NCBI GenBank assembly: GCA_900128395.1
Contig: LT649420.1
Span: forward strand, 1-27,196
Origin: Stramenopiles sp. TOSAG23-2
Lineage: Eukaryota > Sar
Length of the DNA: 27,196 bases
Direction of reading: 5' to 3'
Shown: one piece after another, positions 17,231 to 26,187 of the stretch
Layout of the letters: every line of letters begins with the position of its first letter
Numbering within the stretch: position 1 is the first letter of the stretch
Made by a program: the position numbers and the translations under genes
The notes under the pieces: generated by a model
Told to the model about the DNA's origin: nothing
Database searches by the model: none
Seen by the model: the letters and a program-made list of their open reading frames with translations, nothing else

Positions 17231-19456
17231 ATGTCGAACATGTACCATATCTCGGAGGATTTATGGAAGGATTCCAAAAAACCACAAAAAGCGGAACAGG
17301 ATACAGTTACCTATTTAAGACAAATTGAAGGTTTATTAGATGATTTTTCAAGGAATGAGTTTAATAATGGAAAAAAGAAGGAAGAAGATGCAAAATCCAT
17401 GGAACAAGACGAAGATGAAGAAGATGCATCGGAGGAAAAAAACATATTAATTAAAAATGTCTTTGAAGAAATCAAAAATCAAGAAGCTGCATTAAGTACA
17501 GATAAATATTCTAGCAATATTATTGAAAAAGTATTAAAACATGCAACTGAGGAACAATTAATTCACTTTGGTTTAGGTATACAAGAATATTTTTTATTTT
17601 TATCATCTAATCGATATTCATCTCATGTTTTGCAAACGTATTTACAACTAGTAGGAAAACAAATGGAACTATACGATGGAAATGAAGAAGATATGTTAAA
17701 AATTTCCATATCGTCTTTAGATGATGATGATGATGATGATAATAACAATAGTACGATAAATAATATCAATATTAGTGATATAATATGTAATTTATGTAAT
17801 TCAATTTTAGGTTTAAGTGATAATAATAACAATGAAGATAATACTTACAACAGTAGTAGTAGTAATAATAATAATAATACAAAATCAAAATGGGTATCAT
17901 TAGCACGTGATATATGTGGTACGCATGTTCTACGTTCGTTATTATCAGTTCTAAGTGGTCGACAAGTACCAAAAAATTCTAGTGGTGGATTTTCTAGTAA
18001 AAAAAAGAAAAAAAAAGGTCAAAAAAAAGGTCGTGCATCATCCAATCAAAGTGGTAGCATGGCAACATTAAATGATCCAAGTAGAAAAAATGAAAATGTA
18101 ACATATAGTGTTCCTAATAGTTTTACGTTAATGTTCATAAAAGCTATGGATACAATTCAAGAATTGCCGCAAGCTAATGTATATGACCTTTGCTTTGATA
18201 GCAATGCAAGTCCTGTAATGCAAATATTATTATTGTATTCAGAAAATAAAAAAGCAGTAGATGATTTAAGCAAACATATATTAGATTGGAATGAATTTGA
18301 AACGTTAAAAAATAAATTATCTGCTGGTGATGGTGATGATACGACGAAGATAACAGATTCAATTCATAAATGGTTAGATGAAATGATACAAGGGCGTAGT
18401 AGTAGCCATGTTGTGGAAGCTATGTTACGCGGTGTCTCAACAAATTTTTTTGATACATTTTTTCAAAATTGTTTAGTAGGACGTTTAGCAAAATATTCAC
18501 AATTGCCATCTGCAAATTTTGTTGTACAGCAACTTCTTGCATGTTTACGTGCCAAAGAACAAGTTGCCATTTGTGTAAAGGAATTAGTGGTTGTTATACC
18601 AGAGATATTAGGCGCAAGAACATGCTTAGGTGTAATTTGGCGTTTATTGGAATCATGTATTTCTCATAAAACAAAGGGAAAAGATGTATCGCGTGCATTA
18701 ATACAAGCAGCTGCTGCATCGAAACGGGATGTTGTCGAATCATTATTGGGTTTTACACTTGGCACTTCATCCGTCGTAACTATGGAAGAGCATCCACATG
18801 AAGGTGGTAATAGCAGTAGCACTTCAGCAAATGACAATAAAAAGAAAAAAGGTTTATATATTGATATTGCCGGTGCGCGTGTGATACAACAATTGTTGAA
18901 ATTGCATTTCAGTGTATGTCGTCCAATATTGCAAAGTATTATTGATTTACCACCTCGAACATTGGCAGCATTAGCTAAAGATCCCGTTGGCAGCCGTGCG
19001 GTAATTGAACCAGTTTTAGATGGGGTTGATGAATTTAATCCATTTAAACAAAAATTAGTAGATAAATTAAGTAATTGTTATGTAGGACTTTCAAATGATC
19101 GTTTTGGCACATATGCTTCACAAAAATGTTTTGCAGTTGCTACATTAAAACGTAAGGAAAATATAGCTACTGAATTAGTAGCTGCATTTCGTATTTTAGA
19201 AGGCAATAGTTTTGGTCGTCATGTAGTTCAATCATGTAAATTACAAATGTTTAAAACACAAAAATATCGTTGGATGGAAGAAATGCGTGGGTCACAAAAT
19301 AGAAAACGTGTATTTGAGAGTGTTTTTGGTAAATCTGATAATGATAAAAATAATGATGAAGATAATGATGGTGACGAAGATGCTGATGGAAATAGTAAAA
19401 AGAAAAGGAAAAGGAAGCGAAAGAAAAAGAAGAAGAAGAAGAAAGAACAGGAGTAA
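17231..19456 (+). CDS. NOP9: Pumilio-repeat nucleolar protein NOP9
   Basis: This RNA-binding protein of the small-subunit processome is needed for 18S rRNA maturation in other eukaryotes. About ten PUF-type helical repeats can be seen: SSNIIEKVL, SSHVLQTYL, GTHVLRSLL, ASPVMQILL, SSHVVEAML, SANFVVQQLL, GARVIQQLL, GSRAVIEPVL, FGTYASQKCF and FGRHVVQSC. They are scattered over the whole length with long spacers, as in NOP9 rather than canonical eight-repeat Pumilio. The C-terminus (FKTQKYRWMEEMRGSQNRKR, then a Lys/Arg-rich tail) fits NOP9 and supplies a nucleolar signal. Asp, Asn and Lys low-complexity insertions separate repeats. The first ATG of the frame is 17231 (741 aa). The frame is open back to 17144 without an ATG, and TTTTGCAG at 17182-17189 could be a splice acceptor. 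Confidence 0.85.
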   Translation: MSNMYHISEDLWKDSKKPQKAEQDTVTYLRQIEGLLDDFSRNEFNNGKKKEEDAKSMEQDEDEEDASEEKNILIKNVFEEIKNQEAALSTDKYSSNIIEKVLKHATEEQLIHFGLGIQEYFLFLSSNRYSSHVLQTYLQLVGKQMELYDGNEEDMLKISISSLDDDDDDDNNNSTINNINISDIICNLCNSILGLSDNNNNEDNTYNSSSSNNNNNTKSKWVSLARDICGTHVLRSLLSVLSGRQVPKNSSGGFSSKKKKKKGQKKGRASSNQSGSMATLNDPSRKNENVTYSVPNSFTLMFIKAMDTIQELPQANVYDLCFDSNASPVMQILLLYSENKKAVDDLSKHILDWNEFETLKNKLSAGDGDDTTKITDSIHKWLDEMIQGRSSSHVVEAMLRGVSTNFFDTFFQNCLVGRLAKYSQLPSANFVVQQLLACLRAKEQVAICVKELVVVIPEILGARTCLGVIWRLLESCISHKTKGKDVSRALIQAAAASKRDVVESLLGFTLGTSSVVTMEEHPHEGGNSSSTSANDNKKKKGLYIDIAGARVIQQLLKLHFSVCRPILQSIIDLPPRTLAALAKDPVGSRAVIEPVLDGVDEFNPFKQKLVDKLSNCYVGLSNDRFGTYASQKCFAVATLKRKENIATELVAAFRILEGNSFGRHVVQSCKLQMFKTQKYRWMEEMRGSQNRKRVFESVFGKSDNDKNNDEDNDGDEDADGNSKKKRKRKRKKKKKKKKEQE

Positions 19457-19686
19457 ACAGGGGGAAAATGAGGGAAAGCACCATTTATAGAGAGAGAGAG
19501 TTTTTTATTTTAAAAACAACTAGTGCTAATAATAATTTTTATATTATTTTTTTTATATTTTTTTTCTAATAATGACGGTATATTTTGATTGATTTAGTTT
19601 AAAGTAATAAACCTATATACTATATGTATATATATATATAATATAATACTACATATATTTGATTAACAGAAAAGGGAGGATAAACT
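19457..19686. other. Spacer with possible NOP9 polyadenylation signal
   Basis: This short spacer between head-to-tail genes contains AATAAA at 19606-19611, about 150 bases after the NOP9 stop, and a (TA)n run at about 19628-19640 upstream of the PI-PLC gene. Confidence 0.35.
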
Positions 19687-21219
19687 ATGGGAATATCAAG
19701 AAACATTTATCTCATGACGTTATTTGCACTTCAAGTAACTCTTTTGCTTTATACGCTTTTTTTTATGAAAATTAGAGCAGAGGATCATCATCATAATAAT
19801 TATATTGAAATTAATAATAATAATAATAATGAACATTTTTTAGAAAATTGGGTCAACCTGATGAAACCTGTATTATACAATGAAACCATTTTAGATTTAA
19901 GTTGGCCTGGTAGTCACGATAGTTTAACGTCTGATTTATCTACAACATTTTCTGGGCATGCAAATGACATTCCACCAGCATTGGCATGGTTGCTTCATAC
20001 ATTTGGATCCATAATTCCAACTGTTGGTGAATTTGGTAGGGCACAAGCAAAAACCCAGGGTCTGAATATTACTGAACAGTTGAATTCTGGAATACGCTTT
20101 ATTGACTTTAGAATTCAGTATACATCGGCAAAACCTTTTTCAAAACAATCTGCATTTTATTGTTTACATTTTATGCAAAGTAACAAACCAGCAATTGAAT
20201 ATTTAAAAGAAGCAAAAGTTTGGTTAGATAACCACCCGAATGAAATCTTAATATTCTGGATTAGTAAACATGGTAGTGAATGTGGTGCACAAGAATACGC
20301 TTGTACAGTAGAACAGCGAAAACATTGGTGGGACGAAGTCGAACAATTATTTGGTGATACATTATTAAATCGTATTAAGACTCCAATAAATGAAACAAGT
20401 ATTGGTACTTTAATTGATACAACAAAATCTAGGGTTATCATGTATGTTGCAGATTATCAAAACATGACTTCTAATTCACCAAATGCTACAGATTCATGTT
20501 ATATTGACAATCGGTTAGATGGCGGTGTAAATAATGAAGCAAATTCTTACGTCTCACAAATCAATCAATTCAATAATAGTAAAGCTGATAAAGCATCATC
20601 TAAAAAGAAAAATAAATTTTTATTAGTTTCCATGGCAGTAAGTTAAAAGGTAGATCATACTACTATACCTGGTATATTGATTATATAATTTCTAACCACA
20701 GCATTTTATATTATGTATGATACAATATATTAATAGACATCAGCAGGGACATCTCTGATAAAAGATTCCTTTTTCATTCACTATTTCAAAAGTAAAAAAT
20801 CATTGAAAGATTGCGCAAAATATTTAAATCTCCCAAACGTATCAAATTATTGTACTACAACATTACAAGATTTAAGTCAATTATCAAATTATTACAATCA
20901 AATATCGTTAGAAAAAGCACATGCGAATGGGTATGAATTTCCTAATGCTATATATATAGGTGCGATTGACGTGAATGGGACGATACGCACAGGTACGGAT
21001 GTATTTGATGCTGATGATGATAATATGCATACAACTTCAAAATATGCTTATGTTTCTACATTATTATTGGGTAATTTTAAACGTGCAAATTGCGCAAATT
21101 ATAAAGTTCAATGCGATCAAATCTTGTCATTCCTAAATGACAATCGAAAATCATATCCAATGACGGTTTGGGATGATGTAGATAATGGTAGATTAGTAAA
21201 TTGGCCAGCAAAAGTATAA
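19687..21219 (+). CDS. Secreted PI-PLC X-domain protein, two exons (477 aa)
   Basis: The model joins exon 1 (19687-20637) to exon 2 (20737-21219). Residues about 7-27 form a hydrophobic signal peptide or anchor. The X domain of phosphatidylinositol-specific phospholipase C follows: LSWPGSHDSL with the first catalytic His (His77), GIRFIDFRIQY, FYCLHFMQ with the second His (His161), then VWLDNHPNEILIFWISKHG. It resembles the metal-independent bacterial/PLCXD type, with no PH, EF-hand, Y or C2 domain. Several N-glycosylation sequons (NET, NIT, NMT, NAT) support secretion or surface display. Exon 2 continues the fold (FLLVSMA joined to TSAGTSLI) and ends VWDDVDNGRLVNWP. The substrate is unproven: it may cleave PI, GPI or another phosphodiester. 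Confidence 0.85.
20638..20736 (+). other. Phase-0 spliceosomal intron (99 bases)
   Basis: It starts GTAAGT right after codon Ala317 and ends AATAG before an ACA codon that keeps the frame open to the stop at 21219. A CTAAC branch-point-like motif lies about 40 bases before the acceptor. Without splicing the frame stops at 20644-20646. Two alternative acceptors, CAG at 20741-20743 and CAG at 20744-20746, would break the frame. Confidence 0.8.
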
Positions 21220-21758
21220 TACGAAGTAATTATATATTTTATATTAAAAAATATTACTCGTATAATATATATGATATCCCAATGAAAAACTTCCCTCTCC
21301 TCTGTTGATGCACATGATATTAATCCATCTTTGTCTTTTTATACGAGAGTTCTTTTTATGGTTTACACACACTCTGCTGTAGAGCTGGGAGAGGGGAGAG
21401 GAGAGAGAGAAAAAATATTATTACAAAACACGCAACCTTTTCTTTTTTAAAAAATAATACGAACTTTTTACTTTTTTTTAAAAAATATATATCGGCACAA
21501 CGCACGCACTCTACTCTCTTCTCTCTCTCTGCCCTTTTTTTAACTTCGTAAATTTTTTTTTTTTCTTTTTTCAACACCACCACAGAATATGATAGTTGTA
21601 TTTCATTTTATTTATAAATTATTAAGTCTAAAATCTTCTCCTATATGTGGCGACAAACTAACTAAATTCTTTTTTAGCATATACATACATATAAACACAT
21701 GCTTTACAAATGCCAACCTAATGCATTTTCACTATTCCATATGCATTGATACACATAC
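21220..21758. other. Convergent 3' spacer with purine and pyrimidine tracts
   Basis: The spacer lies between the stops of the PI-PLC and PP2C genes. A GA-rich tract at about 21380-21413 and a CT-rich tract at about 21505-21532 are roughly complementary and could pair across an AT-rich loop. No gene is supported. Confidence 0.45.
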
Positions 21759-22850
21759 TTATTTAATATCAAAATATGCAACTGCAATAGTTGTATCGTC
21801 AACCACTTGTTCCTCACGCATCCATCGTTTGTGTGATTCTTTTGCCAATATATCAACAGCTGCCTCTGGATTATCACGTGGAACATCTTTGATTAAATCA
21901 AGTGCTTCTTGATTATCAATAAATTCCCATAATCCATCAGATGCAATAATCAAAGTTTTGGTGGTATTTGTCAAATCTACAATATATGTCTCCGCTTCTG
22001 AAATCACACCAGCACTATGTGCTACTGTATCCCCTAATGAACGTGACATAGCAAGTCCTGGAATATCCATATGTTTCAACCAAACACGTGCTGGTCCATC
22101 CACACCATCATCATATTGTACAGCAAATACACGTCCGCCATTTGCTTCAATACGTTTTTTCTCTTCAACGTCATCTGGCTTATGATCAATGGAGACTTCC
22201 TTTGCAACAATGCGCCCATTCGTTGCCAATTCACCTAAGCATAATCGTGAATCCCCGCAGTTTGCACAATATAATTTTTTATCCAACGTAATAACACCTG
22301 AAACAGCTGTAGTTCCACTAAATTCTGTGTCAATAGATGGATCGTTTAAAACTTTTTTTTCAATGGATTTAAAATGCTTTGCCAACGCCGTGTTGATGCC
22401 TGCGCCACCGCGTTTGTATGCAGGATCGGAAAAAACTGCTTCTGCATATCCAGTTTTGAATGCTTGGGAAACCAAATGTCCAGCTTCACCATGGCCATCC
22501 CATACACCTAACATAAAATTACCAGTCTCTTTATCACTTGCCATAACAAGTCTGTCTTGGTTTTGCTTACGTGGATTATATGGTGCATAACCTTTCTTTG
22601 AAACACCTGCATAACCAGTAATAAATGCCATTGAACCGCCAGTAGCATCGTCATCTTCCGTATTCATCTTTGACATACCTTCAATCAATTTATTATCAGA
22701 TACTACAGATAATCTACGCCTAAGTTGCTTTACATTACCTCCTTTCTTGTTATTATTATTAAGTGTTTTTTGCCCTACACCTTTTGGTGAGTCTAAATAC
22801 GTTTTAGCTCCACCACCATTGCTTTTTAATTGTCCAAGACGTCCAGCCAT
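21759..22850 (-). CDS. PP2C-type serine/threonine protein phosphatase (PPM family)
   Basis: This is a metal-dependent phosphatase of 363 aa from the ATG at 22850, which sits in an ACCATGG context. An in-frame ATG 25 codons upstream exists, but the extra residues are AT-driven and look like leader. All PPM motifs are present in order: NQDRLV, VWDGHGEAGH (metal Asp and Gly), FSGTTAVSGVI, CANCGDSRLCL, DHKPDDVEEKKRIEANGGRV, GLAMSRSLGD, LIIASDGLWEF and VDDTTIAVAYF. Metal-binding aspartates appear intact, so it should be active. The about 75-residue N-terminus is basic and low-complexity. No membrane segment is seen. It converges with the PI-PLC gene. Substrates cannot be told from the sequence. 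Confidence 0.95.
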   Translation of the reverse strand: MAGRLGQLKSNGGGAKTYLDSPKGVGQKTLNNNNKKGGNVKQLRRRLSVVSDNKLIEGMSKMNTEDDDATGGSMAFITGYAGVSKKGYAPYNPRKQNQDRLVMASDKETGNFMLGVWDGHGEAGHLVSQAFKTGYAEAVFSDPAYKRGGAGINTALAKHFKSIEKKVLNDPSIDTEFSGTTAVSGVITLDKKLYCANCGDSRLCLGELATNGRIVAKEVSIDHKPDDVEEKKRIEANGGRVFAVQYDDGVDGPARVWLKHMDIPGLAMSRSLGDTVAHSAGVISEAETYIVDLTNTTKTLIIASDGLWEFIDNQEALDLIKDVPRDNPEAAVDILAKESHKRWMREEQVVDDTTIAVAYFDIK

Positions 22851-23130
22851 GGTTCGCGTTATATGTTTGAAGAATATGTTGAAATATGTCCTGAAAGTAT
22901 TGTATATAATATATTCTATATACAATTCTGTTCTGTTCTATCAGAGAATATGTGTGTACACCTTTCTACTCTATTTATATTACATTTAATCTCTCTCACC
23001 TCTTAGTTGGGATTCATTTATTCATTGTTTTTTAGTTTGTTTATAAAAAAAAAAAAGATCGCGAATCCTTGGATTTGGTAATGCTATCGCCATGTTAAAA
23101 CCATGCATATTGCCAAGAAAATTGTCTTCG
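22851..23130. other. Upstream flank of PP2C
   Basis: AT-rich presumed promoter and 5' leader of the PP2C gene, with an A-run at 23047-23057. Nothing else is seen. Confidence 0.4.
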
Positions 23131-23310
23131 GAATATTAATATCTTTATGTGTGATGCATATCGTTGCACAATCATGACGAGGTGGATTAAAGCAGCACTA
23201 GTATGGGAATAGCACTAGCAGAATATTAATATCTTTATGTGTGATGCATATCGTTGCACAATCATGACGAGGTGGATTAAAGCAGCACTAGTATGGGAAT
23301 AGCACTAGCA
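23131..23310. repeat. Perfect 90-bp tandem duplication
   Basis: Bases 23131-23220 and 23221-23310 are identical 90-base units (start GAATATTAATATCTTTATGT, end GGAATAGCACTAGCA). No open frame spans them. The unit length is nearly the same as the 91-bp duplication at 16968, although the sequences are unrelated. Confidence 0.92.
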
Positions 23311-23686
23311 TTGAGGAAACCCTGATCAGGACACTATGTCATGCTGTGCAAAGGGTATCCATTTGTACACATGTATTACCACATGTGTACCAATGGGAGG
23401 AGGAGGACAATAAGAAATCCAACCAAAATGTTCAAATCTTGACCATATAAATCAATATTAAAGTCATCGGCATTTGTGAACATTTGTACAATAATAACAA
23501 TCATCTAATGGCATATTTCCATCATGACGATGTTTTCATATTGCTCAATATAAATTTTATATAATAATATTTCTTCACAACATTCTCAAAGACCGATACA
23601 CAATTTCCTGTATTGAATTTACCTAATCCTGTGTTTGTTAAACCTTGTATAGCATTCAATGCTAATATACAAGGTTTTCCTTTGAA
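23311..23686. other. Spacer with a weak plus-strand coding-like remnant
   Basis: From about 23295 to 23458 one plus-strand frame is open with mixed composition (IEETLIRTLCHAVQRVSICT, then HVYQWEEEDNKKSN), ending in TAA. It has no ATG at its head and no known domain, so it is at most a decayed exon. The rest is AT-rich. Confidence 0.3.
23640..23678 (-). terminator. Stem-loop just downstream of the orphan fragment's stop
   Basis: AAACCTTGTATAGCATT pairs with AATGCTAATATACAAGGTTT, leaving almost no loop and a two-base bulge. It lies about 10 bases past the stop of the minus-strand frame ending at 23687. It may be a transcript 3'-end hairpin or a decayed palindrome; the terminator role is speculative. 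Confidence 0.3.
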
Positions 23687-24046
23687 TCAAAAGGTGACAA
23701 AGCCAGCTGGCCCCTTTGCTGAAGATTCAGCAATACTGTTGTAAAGATGTTTTTCAAGTGGATTTGTTGAAGCTGCTGCAATTTCATATAATACATTTTG
23801 AAATGTAATTAGCAAATTGTCTCCATGTACAACATTATTGAATTTGTTAAGGAAATGCAAGACAGCATCTACAAATTTCACTGCACCTGGGTCAGTGAGT
23901 GTTTTGTTCCCATTGTACCATTCACAAGCAGTTCCCCAATCTATTTCTTTAAGATTGCAATATAACATTAAACAATTTTGTCGATCTTTCATATTTTGCA
24001 TTTCTGCTGCCTTGATAAATGGTTCTGGGATTGGGTTTGGTTCATG
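23687..24046 (-). CDS. Orphan coding fragment (104 aa from ATG; open to 24046)
   Basis: This minus-strand frame has clear coding character: balanced amino acids and amphipathic helices without low-complexity runs. From the ATG at 24001 it gives 104 aa. Upstream it stays open for 15 more codons (EPNPIPEPFIKAAE) to a TAA, so the true 5' part may be missing. Recognisable stretches for searching are DWGTACEWYNGNKTLTDPGA, FVDAVLHFLNKFNNVVHGDN and SSAKGPAGFVTF. I do not recognise a family. Its 5' end lies about 30 bases from the left arm of the inverted-repeat element at 24079. The element may have separated it from an upstream exon, or it may be a captured fragment. Confidence 0.5.
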   Translation of the reverse strand, partial: HEPNPIPEPFIKAAEMQNMKDRQNCLMLYCNLKEIDWGTACEWYNGNKTLTDPGAVKFVDAVLHFLNKFNNVVHGDNLLITFQNVLYEIAAASTNPLEKHLYNSIAESSAKGPAGFVTF

Positions 24047-24078
24047 TTACAATATATTCTTTTTATTTGCATTTTTTA

Positions 24079-24983
24079 GTCGGCCGTCTAACGTGTATCT
24101 TCTTATGTGTAGTGTTATTTTTGGATATAATTTAAGGTAAAATGTCATTTTCAAGGCCTGTGTAGTGCTAATTGCATTTTTTTGCTGATGAGAACATTTT
24201 TTTGCTGATGAAGAAGAAATGTGTTTTTTGTTGGGAATATAGATTGTTCATTTAACTATGCATTTATATTTAATACATTAAATGGAAAAAGATATTATCA
24301 TAAACTAAAAAATTAAAAGTAAAATTTTATTTTATATTATCTAAAATTTTAAATATATTATCTAAACATGTATTCAAAACATCTCTCACACCAAACATAT
24401 TATTGTTATAAAAAATACATATGATTTCATAACAATATATTTATGCTTGTGTGCGTGGTTATTTTGTCATACAAATGAAGAATATAACAATACACACTAT
24501 TGGTTTTTAAAAAGTTAAATTTGAATTTCAACCATTTAAATGATCAAAAGTTCGTTTTGGATAATTTGATAATGAGGGGAAGTACCTCATCAATCAATAG
24601 CTTGTCTGATGGATGTAACCCTCACTTAAATGTTCCAATTCCGATTGACGAGGTAACTATTCCCATTATCAAATTATCACCAATTTTGTATCTACCTTTT
24701 TTCCCGTTGGTCTTGCACATGATGTATCTTTTGCATGTATTTAGCATGTATTAAATATTTTAACATTTGCATTAAAAAATTTGTAAGTACAAAACCTACC
24801 ATTAGAATAGCATTAGAGCTTTTAAAAATAAAGTGTATTACTATTGATAAATATATGGACCAATTTGTTGTAAATATTAATTTCATCGAGTTAGCACTAC
24901 ACAGGCCTTGAAAAAGACGGTTTACCTTAAAATATTCCCCAAAATAACACTACACATAAGAAGATTGACGTTAGGCGTCCGAC
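24079..24983. mobile_element. Non-autonomous element with 93-bp terminal inverted repeats
   Basis: Bases 24079-24171 and 24891-24983 are inverted copies of 93 bases each, with 11 mismatches by my count. Both start GTCGG and end GGCCTGTGTAGTGCTAA. The interior (about 720 bases) is AT-rich, holds no transposase frame and contains a 20-base tandem repeat at about 24176-24215 and a further internal inverted repeat. Long inverted ends and no coding capacity fit a MITE or foldback-type element. On the right side CCGACTAAA recurs at 25006 and 25038, matching TTTAGTCGG at the far left (24075-24083). The true right end may therefore lie at 25014 or 25046. Confidence 0.75.
24559..24681. repeat. Internal inverted repeat (nested stem-loop)
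   Basis: GGATAATTTGATAATG at 24559, continuing to CCTCATCAATC at 24594, is mirrored by GATTGACGAGGTAACTATTC at 24643, continuing to 24681, with a 48-base loop and a few mismatches. It lies near the middle of the larger element and may be a nested element or a folded core. Confidence 0.65.
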
Positions 24984-25047
24984 GCTCTCCTGAGCGTCGT
25001 GTGTTCCGACTAAATGCTCTCCTGAGCGTCGTGTGTTCCGACTAAAT
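24984..25047. repeat. Two perfect copies of a GC-rich 32-mer with a hairpin
   Basis: The unit GCTCTCCTGAGCGTCGTGTG followed by TTCCGACTAAAT occurs at 24984-25015 and 25016-25047. With the preceding bases the first copy forms CGACGCTC-TCCT-GAGCGTCG, an 8-bp perfect stem at about 24980-24999. It is a conspicuous GC-rich spot in AT-rich DNA at the edge of the inverted-repeat element. Confidence 0.85.
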
Positions 25048-25254
25048 TTTCTACCATGGCGAACGCCTGGAACGCACGAACGCATGAACTACCACTTCGT
25101 AATGTACAAACACTTTTGTGTTGTTGCTGTTTTACACACCCTTCCTCATAATTTTAAAAAAGAGAGATATTTTTACGAATATTTCGTGTATTTATTTTAA
25201 TATATTTATAATAGTTACAATTTTTCTCCCCCTTTTTCTTGTTCTTTCTTTTTT

Positions 25255-26187
25255 TTATGTTAATGATTGACTTAATTGATTATGTGCACCATTACGATGT
25301 TCATTAAATTGTTTTTCTATCTCAGCATTTTGTTTCATTAAATTTCGATGTTGAGAAGCTACTTCATCAAATGTATTATCTTGCAAACTATAAGTAATTG
25401 TCGTGACAAATTTTTCACGATACCTGTTCGTCACACCCAATACAATTAAACGATCTTTAATGGCTGTACAATATAAATGGTTTAAAGTGACATGTTGTGG
25501 TATTGGTAAATGTACACCATGAACTTCCGGTGCAGTATGATTTAATATAATATGTCGTAATTGTGATGGTAAATATGGAGGTTCTTGATCATATTGTTCA
25601 GGTGATGGAATATCTTGACCAAGCTCTTCTTCTGGTACTATATGCGATCTAAAATCTTTTGTTTCATCTAATGTGCTTCGAAATTGAGTCAAGTCTAACA
25701 TGTTATTTACATTGCCTTGCGCATCTGCTAATGTCGGTTGATCTGGTGAAAAACGCCATTCACCATCGACTAAAAATTTATATATATATTTACCACGTGG
25801 CAACGTGCAAATGTAAGAAAAATCATTACCACTACGGTGCATTGGAATATTTTCTTTCCAACCGTTAAATGTACCTGAGATGAATACGGCATTTCCACCA
25901 TGTTCCCATCGAAACACGGAGACCAGATCATCTGTATTATTATTATTATTATCATTATTATTATTTATTCCACCAATAGGCATATCAGTATTATTACTTG
26001 GGTTATGATTCGGGTCCCCGTCGTTAAAAGATAATAATAAGTCATTTTGTGCTGAATTAACTGTATCATACCCATCTAACGATCTACGATATAAATCTTG
26101 ATGCAAATTGGATGAATATTGCATATCTACATTGGATGATCCATCCGGCATGTTTGCCGATCCATCTTTTGATGATAGCACACCCAT
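25255..26187 (-). CDS. PRKAB: AMPK/SNF1 kinase beta subunit
   Basis: This is the scaffold subunit of the AMP-activated kinase, holding the catalytic alpha and nucleotide-sensing gamma subunits. It is 310 aa. It starts MGVLSS, an N-myristoylation signal (Gly2, Ser6) like animal beta subunits. Residues about 20-88 are low-complexity with an Asn run. Residues about 89-167 are the glycogen-binding CBM48: FRWEHGG, FISGTFNGW (Trp110), YKFLVDGEW (Lys137, Trp144) and VNNML, so the sugar-contact residues are kept. The ASC domain follows (about 200-267): PPYLPSQLRHIILN, then HVTLNHLYCTAIKDRLIVLG and REKFVTTITY. Beta subunits usually end here; this one runs about 40 residues further with a polar helix-like tail. 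It is intronless. Confidence 0.95.
   Translation of the reverse strand: MGVLSSKDGSANMPDGSSNVDMQYSSNLHQDLYRRSLDGYDTVNSAQNDLLLSFNDGDPNHNPSNNTDMPIGGINNNNDNNNNNTDDLVSVFRWEHGGNAVFISGTFNGWKENIPMHRSGNDFSYICTLPRGKYIYKFLVDGEWRFSPDQPTLADAQGNVNNMLDLTQFRSTLDETKDFRSHIVPEEELGQDIPSPEQYDQEPPYLPSQLRHIILNHTAPEVHGVHLPIPQHVTLNHLYCTAIKDRLIVLGVTNRYREKFVTTITYSLQDNTFDEVASQHRNLMKQNAEIEKQFNEHRNGAHNQLSQSLT

Noticed and set aside
20803-21219. The downstream PI-PLC part as a separate gene
   Set aside because: It lacks an ATG at its head, and the frame joins exon 1 perfectly through a GTAAGT...AG intron.
22189-22590. 133-codon plus-strand frame opposite PP2C
   Set aside because: The minus strand carries all PPM motifs in order, so this is a shadow.
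21759-22925. Upstream ATG giving PP2C 25 extra residues
   Set aside because: The extra residues are Ile/Tyr/Phe/Asn-rich, as expected of AT-rich leader, and the ATG at 22850 has a better context (ACCATGG).
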